Shown here piece after piece: positions 48,261-52,235 of a stretch of 52,235 nucleotides of DNA. The position numbers and the translations under genes were made by a program. Under the pieces are notes generated by a model that had not been told where the DNA came from, ran no database searches, and saw only the letters and a program-made list of their open reading frames with translations. Source of the DNA: Promicromonospora citrea (GTDB taxonomy: Bacteria > Actinomycetota > Actinomycetes > Actinomycetales > Cellulomonadaceae); contig NZ_JABEMG010000016.1 of assembly GCF_013004695.1 (NCBI RefSeq), positions 1 to 52,235 on the forward strand. The letters run 5' to 3'. Within the stretch, counting starts at the first letter, position 1, and the number at the start of each line of letters is the position of its first letter.

Positions 48261-49868
48261 GTGACGTCTCCCGCCACCGCCGGCCCCGGTCAGCCGGACA
48301 GCCCGCCCACACCCCGCCCGGTCCTCGTCGTCGACTTCGGCGCGCAGTACGCCCAGCTCATCGCCCGCCGCGTGCGTGAGGCGAAGGTGTACTCGGAGAT
48401 CGTGCCCCACACGTTCACGGTCGAGCAGATGCTCGCCAAGGACCCGGCCGCGATCATCCTGTCGGGCGGCCCGTCGTCCGTGTACGCCACGGGTGCGCCG
48501 TTCGTCGACCCCAAGCTGTTCGAGGCCGGTGTGCCGGTCATGGGCATCTGCTACGGCTTCCAGGCGATGGCGCAGGCGCTCGGCGGCGAGGTCGCGCAGA
48601 CCGGCCTGAGCGAGTTCGGCGGCACCGAGGTCGAGGTGTGCGCCGCCGGCGTGCTGCTCGCCGACACCCCCGAGCACCAGACCGCGTGGATGAGCCACGG
48701 CGACGCCGTGCACAAGGCGCCCGTCGGGTTCGAGGTGCTGGCGACGTCGGAGGGTTCGCCCGTCGCCGCGTTCGAGGACACGCGCCGCCGCCTCTACGGC
48801 GTGCAGTGGCACCCCGAGGTGCGGCACTCCGCCCACGGCCAGACCGTGCTCGAGCACTTCCTCTACGAGGGCGCGGGGCTGAAGCCCGACTGGACCGCCG
48901 GCAACGTCATCGCCGACCAGGTCGCCGCCATCAAGGCGCAGATCGGCGACGCGCGCGTCATCTGCGCGCTGTCCGGCGGCGTCGACTCCGCCGTCGCGGC
49001 GGCCCTGGTCCAGCGCGCCGTGGGCGACCAGCTCACCTGCGTGCACGTCGACCACGGCCTCATGCGGGCGGGCGAGGTCGAGCAGATCAAGAACGACTTC
49101 GTCGCCTCCACCGGCGTCAACCTCGTCGTCCGCGACGAGAAGGAGCGGTTCCTCACGGCGCTCGCGGGCGTGCGCGACCCCGAGGCCAAGCGCAAGATCA
49201 TCGGCCGCGAGTTCATCCGCGTCTTCGAGGACGCGCAGCGGGACATCATCGAAGAAGCAGGCGAGGCGGGGGAAGAAGTCAAGTTCCTCGTGCAGGGCAC
49301 GCTGTACCCGGACGTCGTCGAGTCCGGCGGCGGCGAGGGTGCCGCGAACATCAAGAGCCACCACAACGTGGGCGGCCTGCCCGACGACCTGAACTTCGAG
49401 CTCGTCGAGCCGCTGCGGACGCTGTTCAAGGACGAGGTCCGCGCCGTGGGCCGCGAGCTCGGTGTGCCGGAGGAGATCGTCTCCCGCCAGCCGTTCCCGG
49501 GTCCGGGCCTCGGCATCCGCATCGTCGGCGAGATCACGGCCGAGCGCCTCGAGATCCTGCGCCGCGCCGACGCGATCGCCCGCGAGGAGCTGACCAAGGC
49601 CGGCCTCGACCACGACATCTGGCAGTGCCCCGTGGTGCTGCTCGCCGACGTCCGCTCGGTGGGCGTGCAGGGCGACGGCCGCACCTACGGCCACCCGATC
49701 GTGCTGCGCCCCGTCTCGTCCGAGGACGCGATGACGGCCGACTGGACCCGCCTGCCCTACGACGTGCTGTCGACGATCTCGACCCGCATCACCAACGAGG
49801 TCCGCGAGGTCAACCGCGTGGTGCTCGACGTGACGAGCAAGCCGCCGGGGACCATCGAGTGGGAGTGA
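48261..49868 (+). CDS. guaA: GMP synthase (glutamine-hydrolysing)
   Basis: 535 residues. N-terminal class I glutamine amidotransferase ([19 protein letters not shown]; nucleophile Cys in [11 protein letters not shown]; His in VQWHPEV), ATP pyrophosphatase domain with the PP-loop [17 protein letters not shown], and the dimerisation domain ending [27 protein letters not shown]. Converts XMP, ATP and glutamine to GMP, following GuaB. The first 13 residues are a non-conserved Pro/Thr-rich tail. Convergent with the prepilin peptidase gene. Confidence 0.98.
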   Translation: MTSPATAGPGQPDSPPTPRPVLVVDFGAQYAQLIARRVREAKVYSEIVPHTFTVEQMLAKDPAAIILSGGPSSVYATGAPFVDPKLFEAGVPVMGICYGFQAMAQALGGEVAQTGLSEFGGTEVEVCAAGVLLADTPEHQTAWMSHGDAVHKAPVGFEVLATSEGSPVAAFEDTRRRLYGVQWHPEVRHSAHGQTVLEHFLYEGAGLKPDWTAGNVIADQVAAIKAQIGDARVICALSGGVDSAVAAALVQRAVGDQLTCVHVDHGLMRAGEVEQIKNDFVASTGVNLVVRDEKERFLTALAGVRDPEAKRKIIGREFIRVFEDAQRDIIEEAGEAGEEVKFLVQGTLYPDVVESGGGEGAANIKSHHNVGGLPDDLNFELVEPLRTLFKDEVRAVGRELGVPEEIVSRQPFPGPGLGIRIVGEITAERLEILRRADAIAREELTKAGLDHDIWQCPVVLLADVRSVGVQGDGRTYGHPIVLRPVSSEDAMTADWTRLPYDVLSTISTRITNEVREVNRVVLDVTSKPPGTIEWE

Positions 49869-49875
49869 CGTCCTG

Positions 49876-49899
49876 CCGCCCCGTCCCCTCGTGGGGCGG
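49876..49899. terminator. Weak hairpin between guaA and the prepilin peptidase gene
   Basis: CCGCCCC, ten bases, GGGGCGG, starting 7 bases after the guaA stop in the gap between convergent genes. Confidence 0.45.
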
Positions 49900-49917
49900 G
49901 GCCGCGGCCGTCTCCGG

Positions 49918-50544
49918 TCAGAACCCGACCAGCCGCGCCCACGTGAGCCCGACGACGGTACCGAGCAGCATGTACGGGCCGAACGCGATGCCGGTCTTCC
50001 ACCCCGCGCGCCGCCCGAGCAGCAGCGCGATCGCGACGACGCCCGCCAGCAGGTGCGCTGCGAACACGCCGCCCAGCAGCGTGCCCCACGAGTGCCACGC
50101 CAGCACCGCGCCCAGGCTCAGGGTCAGCTTCACGTCGCCGTAGCCGATGCCGCCGCGCGGGGCCACGAGGTAGAGCACCTGGTAGAGCGCGAAGAACGCC
50201 AGCGCACCCAGCGCCGCCCTGCCGAGCGAGCCCCACTGCCCGGTGCCGAGCGCCGCGAGCGCGAGCAGGAGCGCCGTGGCCCACGTCAGCGGGAAGACCA
50301 GCGCGTTGGGCAGCCGGTGCGTACGCCCGTCGATGACGCCGAGCGCGGTGCCGAGCGCCGCGAGCACCACGTAGGCGGGGGTCAGCCACCCCGGTCCGCT
50401 CGCCCAGACGGCCCAGGCGACGACGGGCACCGCGACGACGCCGATGACCAGCGCGAACGGAGCCACCTCGTCCCGGGCACGGCGGTACTGCCGGACGACG
50501 AGGGGGCCGGCGGGCTGCGTCGACGCCGGTTCGCTGGGGCTCAC
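49918..50544 (-). CDS. Prepilin peptidase (A24 family), peptidase-only form
   Basis: 208 residues, mostly membrane helices. Catalytic aspartates of the GxGD aspartyl-protease family are in GVIDGRTHRLPNALV and GGIGYGDVKLTLSLGAVL. The N-terminal methyltransferase domain of PilD is absent, as in Tad/Flp-pilus and other short actinobacterial enzymes. It would cleave type IV or Flp prepilin leaders at the membrane; no pilin genes are visible here. GTG start with TAGCCT 6 bases upstream. A long hairpin lies 100 bases upstream. Confidence 0.9.
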   Translation of the reverse strand: MSPSEPASTQPAGPLVVRQYRRARDEVAPFALVIGVVAVPVVAWAVWASGPGWLTPAYVVLAALGTALGVIDGRTHRLPNALVFPLTWATALLLALAALGTGQWGSLGRAALGALAFFALYQVLYLVAPRGGIGYGDVKLTLSLGAVLAWHSWGTLLGGVFAAHLLAGVVAIALLLGRRAGWKTGIAFGPYMLLGTVVGLTWARLVGF

Positions 50545-50550
50545 CCGGGG

Positions 50551-50556
50551 AGGCTA
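50551..50556 (-). promoter_or_regulatory. -10 box of the prepilin peptidase gene
   Basis: TAGCCT on the minus strand six bases before the GTG. Confidence 0.55.
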
Positions 50557-50643
50557 TCGGCGGCGCGGTGCCGGCGCAGCCGTTCGGCGGGGCCTGTGGA
50601 CGACTGTCGGGCGCGGGGGCTCGGCGGGCGGCGTCCGCGGCCG

Positions 50644-50715
50644 CTCGTCCTCGAACCCGACGTTTCTCGGCTTTGCGGGGCATGAAAGCCGAGCGACGTC
50701 GGGTTCGAAGACGAG
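50644..50715. repeat. 72-base palindrome of a second type
   Basis: Arms of 31 bases (50644-50674 and 50685-50715) pair at 28 of 31 positions around a 10-base loop GCGGGGCATG; one arm includes TCGAACCCGACGT. It lies 21 bases past the glycosyltransferase stop, so it may act as its terminator, but the arms are far longer than needed and the geometry resembles the other palindromes. Confidence 0.85.
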
Positions 50716-50736
50716 GGGCCGCCGGCCTCCGCCGCG

Positions 50737-51894
50737 TCACGCCCTGGCGAGCGCCGCCGCCTCGGCGTAGGTGCGCTCGGTGGTCGCCAGCACCTCGGGC
50801 CACGCCATGGCCGACGCCGGGTCCGTGGCCGCCGCCAGCAGCGCGTCGAGCAGCGCGGGCTCGGTCGCGAGGCGTACCAGGGCCGTGGCCAGCGCGACGT
50901 CGTCGGGCACGACGAGGCCGGTCGCGCCGTCCTGCACGCGCTCGGCGACGCCCGAACCGGCCCGGGTGACCACGGTGAGCCCGGCAGCCTGCGCCTCGAG
51001 GGCGGCCAGCCCGAACGCCTCGGCCACGGCGGGCGCGGCGAAGACGTCGGCGCGCGCATAGAGCCGCTTGAGCTCGGTCGCGGTGAGCCGGCCGGGCAGC
51101 GCCACGACGCGCTCGAGGCCCTGCTCGGCGACGAACCGCAGTGCGGCGGGGCGCTCGGGACCGTCCCCGGCGAGGGTGACGACGAGGGCGTCGGACGGGA
51201 GCTGGGCTGCGGCGTCGGCGACAGCCTTCAGCAGCGGCAGCATCCGCTTGCGCGGGGCGAACCGTGCGGCGGACACGACGTGCACGGCGGGACCTTCCGG
51301 CCGCTCGGCGCGCTCGGTGCGCGGCACGCGCCAGGTGTCGAGGTCGAGGCCGTTGGGCAGGATGGCGACGTCGGCGCCGCGGCGGGCGACGATCCGGCGC
51401 AGGGGAGCCGCGGTGAGCTCGCTGACGGCGGTCCACCGCACCGGCCAACCTGACCAGCCGGTCATTCTGTCGAGCGCGGCGAGCGCCGGGGTGGCCGCGC
51501 CCCACACGCTGTGCACGGTGAGCACGGCCGGCAGGCCCAGCCGGGTGACGGGGCGCAGCGCCGCCTGCACGGTCGGGGCGAGCACGCCCATGTGCAGGTG
51601 CACGACGTCGGGTCGCTCGCCCCGCGCGACGACCTCGCGCAGGCGGCGGGTCACGTGGGCGGTGGAGCGCGGGTGGATCGGCCAGCCGCCGGGGATCCGG
51701 GCGGCGATGCGGTGCACGGTGACGCCGCCCTCGACGGACGTGGTCACGCCGTGCGCCCCGCGGGCGGCGGGCGTGGTGGTGAGGACCTCGACGGCGTGGC
51801 CGGCGGCCGCCTGCTGCTCGGCCAGGCGGCTCACCTGGGCCTCGATGCCGCCGAGCAGGGGGAGGTAGGTGTCCGACACGTGGGTGATCCGCAC
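50737..51894 (-). CDS. Glycosyltransferase family 4
   Basis: 385 residues, GT-B fold. MRITHVSDTYLPLLGGIEAQVSRLAEQQAAAGHAVEVLTTTP is the acceptor-side N-terminus, RMLPLLKAVADAA and ALVVTLAGDGPERPAALRFVAEQGLE follow, and the donor-side E-x7-E element is EAFGLAALEAQAAGLTVV. Retaining transfer of a sugar from a nucleotide sugar to a lipid or cell-surface glycan is expected; acceptor unknown. GTG start with GAGGAT 6 bases upstream. No other glycan genes are nearby. Confidence 0.92.
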   Translation of the reverse strand: MRITHVSDTYLPLLGGIEAQVSRLAEQQAAAGHAVEVLTTTPAARGAHGVTTSVEGGVTVHRIAARIPGGWPIHPRSTAHVTRRLREVVARGERPDVVHLHMGVLAPTVQAALRPVTRLGLPAVLTVHSVWGAATPALAALDRMTGWSGWPVRWTAVSELTAAPLRRIVARRGADVAILPNGLDLDTWRVPRTERAERPEGPAVHVVSAARFAPRKRMLPLLKAVADAAAQLPSDALVVTLAGDGPERPAALRFVAEQGLERVVALPGRLTATELKRLYARADVFAAPAVAEAFGLAALEAQAAGLTVVTRAGSGVAERVQDGATGLVVPDDVALATALVRLATEPALLDALLAAATDPASAMAWPEVLATTERTYAEAAALARA

Positions 51895-51967
51895 GGCGCC
51901 ATCCTCGCACCGGGAGCCCGCCCGGTCAGGGCGGGCGGTGCGGCGGGGCCGGTGGGCCCCGCCGCGG

Positions 51968-52235
51968 CTAGCGCCGGCGGACGCTGGAGATCACCGAGCC
52001 GACGACGAGCAGCACGCCGGCCACACCCAGGACGCCGATGAGCGCGGCGCCCGGGTCGAAGATCACGCCCATCGACACGGCGAGCACGCCCAGCCCGACG
52101 GCGATCACGATCAGCCCCCAGACCGCGGTGCCGACGCGCGTGCCCTTGCGCGGCTCCGGCGCTGTGGCCGGTGCCGTGGTCGGTGCGGGTGCCGTCGCCG
52201 GGCCAGCGCCCGCGGCAGCCGACGAGGCGGCAGGC
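51968..52235 (-). CDS. Membrane protein, C-terminal fragment (5' end outside window)
   Basis: The last 88 residues of a protein transcribed toward the glycosyltransferase. A Pro/Ala/Thr-rich linker is followed by RKGTRVGTAVWGLIVIAVGLGV, a short loop (IFDPGA), a second helix (LIGVLGVAGVLLVVGSVI) and SSVRRR at the end. The G-T-x-V-W-G-L-I-V-I start of the helix pair resembles the end of actinobacterial PspC-domain membrane proteins that partner histidine kinases, but the diagnostic N-terminus is missing, so this is tentative. Confidence 0.65.
   Translation of the reverse strand, partial: PAASSAAAGAGPATAPAPTTAPATAPEPRKGTRVGTAVWGLIVIAVGLGVLAVSMGVIFDPGAALIGVLGVAGVLLVVGSVISSVRRR

Overview
The window is chromosomal DNA of a very G+C-rich actinobacterium. 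Evidence: strongly G/C-biased third codon positions, frequent GTG starts, a WhiB-family regulator, a CIRCE-controlled groES, paired guaB/guaB3 genes, and a backbone (alr, tsaE, tsaB, rimI, tsaD, groES, whiB, guaB, guaB3, guaA) in the order I know from Mycobacterium tuberculosis Rv3423c to Rv3396c. The sortase-type LAATG anchor, phosphoketolase route and De Ley-Doudoroff genes fit a Micrococcales lineage such as Cellulomonadaceae or Promicromonosporaceae, but the genus is an inference. I see no rRNA, tRNA, CRISPR array, transposase or prophage.

Layout. 1-2.4 kb: end of a histidine kinase and its LuxR-type response regulator, a GNAT enzyme, a small unknown protein, glutathione peroxidase. 2.4-7.4 kb: pseudouridine synthase, alr, tsaE, tsaB, rimI and a sulfurtransferase. 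7.4-14.2 kb: a membrane protein, a TrmB/LuxR-like regulator and a 1553-residue wall-anchored subtilase, inserted between rimI and tsaD. 14.2-18.4 kb: tsaD, nitroreductase, YbdK-type ligase, THUMP-like methyltransferase. 18.4-22.6 kb: groES without groEL, WhiB3-type whiB, a MerR-like regulator, guaB. 22.6-29.9 kb: Tat-exported flavin amine oxidase, DnaQ-like exonuclease, guaB3, GNAT, succinic semialdehyde dehydrogenase, DUF4442 and SanA-like proteins. 29.9-32 kb: DUF4031-HD fusion, a small membrane protein, and two gene-poor stretches. 32-38 kb: xfp-pta-ackA operon (sugar phosphate to acetyl phosphate to acetyl-CoA or acetate plus ATP). 38-44.2 kb: SURF1, PatB-type lyase, DUF3817 protein and a two-gene ABC exporter. 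44.2-48.2 kb: IclR regulator divergent from dgoK-dgoA-dgoD (D-galactonate breakdown). 48.2-52.2 kb: guaA, prepilin peptidase, GT4 glycosyltransferase, and the C-terminus of a membrane protein.

Main non-gene signals. (i) Two copies of a 66-base palindrome with 28-base arms and a 10-base loop bracket the iclR/dgoKA block; one stem pair shows a compensatory change, and one copy has an extra half unit allowing an alternative fold. A third hairpin of similar geometry but different sequence lies upstream of the prepilin peptidase gene. (ii) Nineteen gene starts have a TANNNT box exactly 6 or 7 bases upstream, indicating widespread leaderless transcription and fixing many start codons. (iii) The ABC exporter subunits have complementary defects, predicting one working ATP site. 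(iv) GuaB3 has His where GuaB has its catalytic Cys. (v) groES combines CIRCE, a promoter inside it, and a hairpin at the predicted mRNA 5' end.
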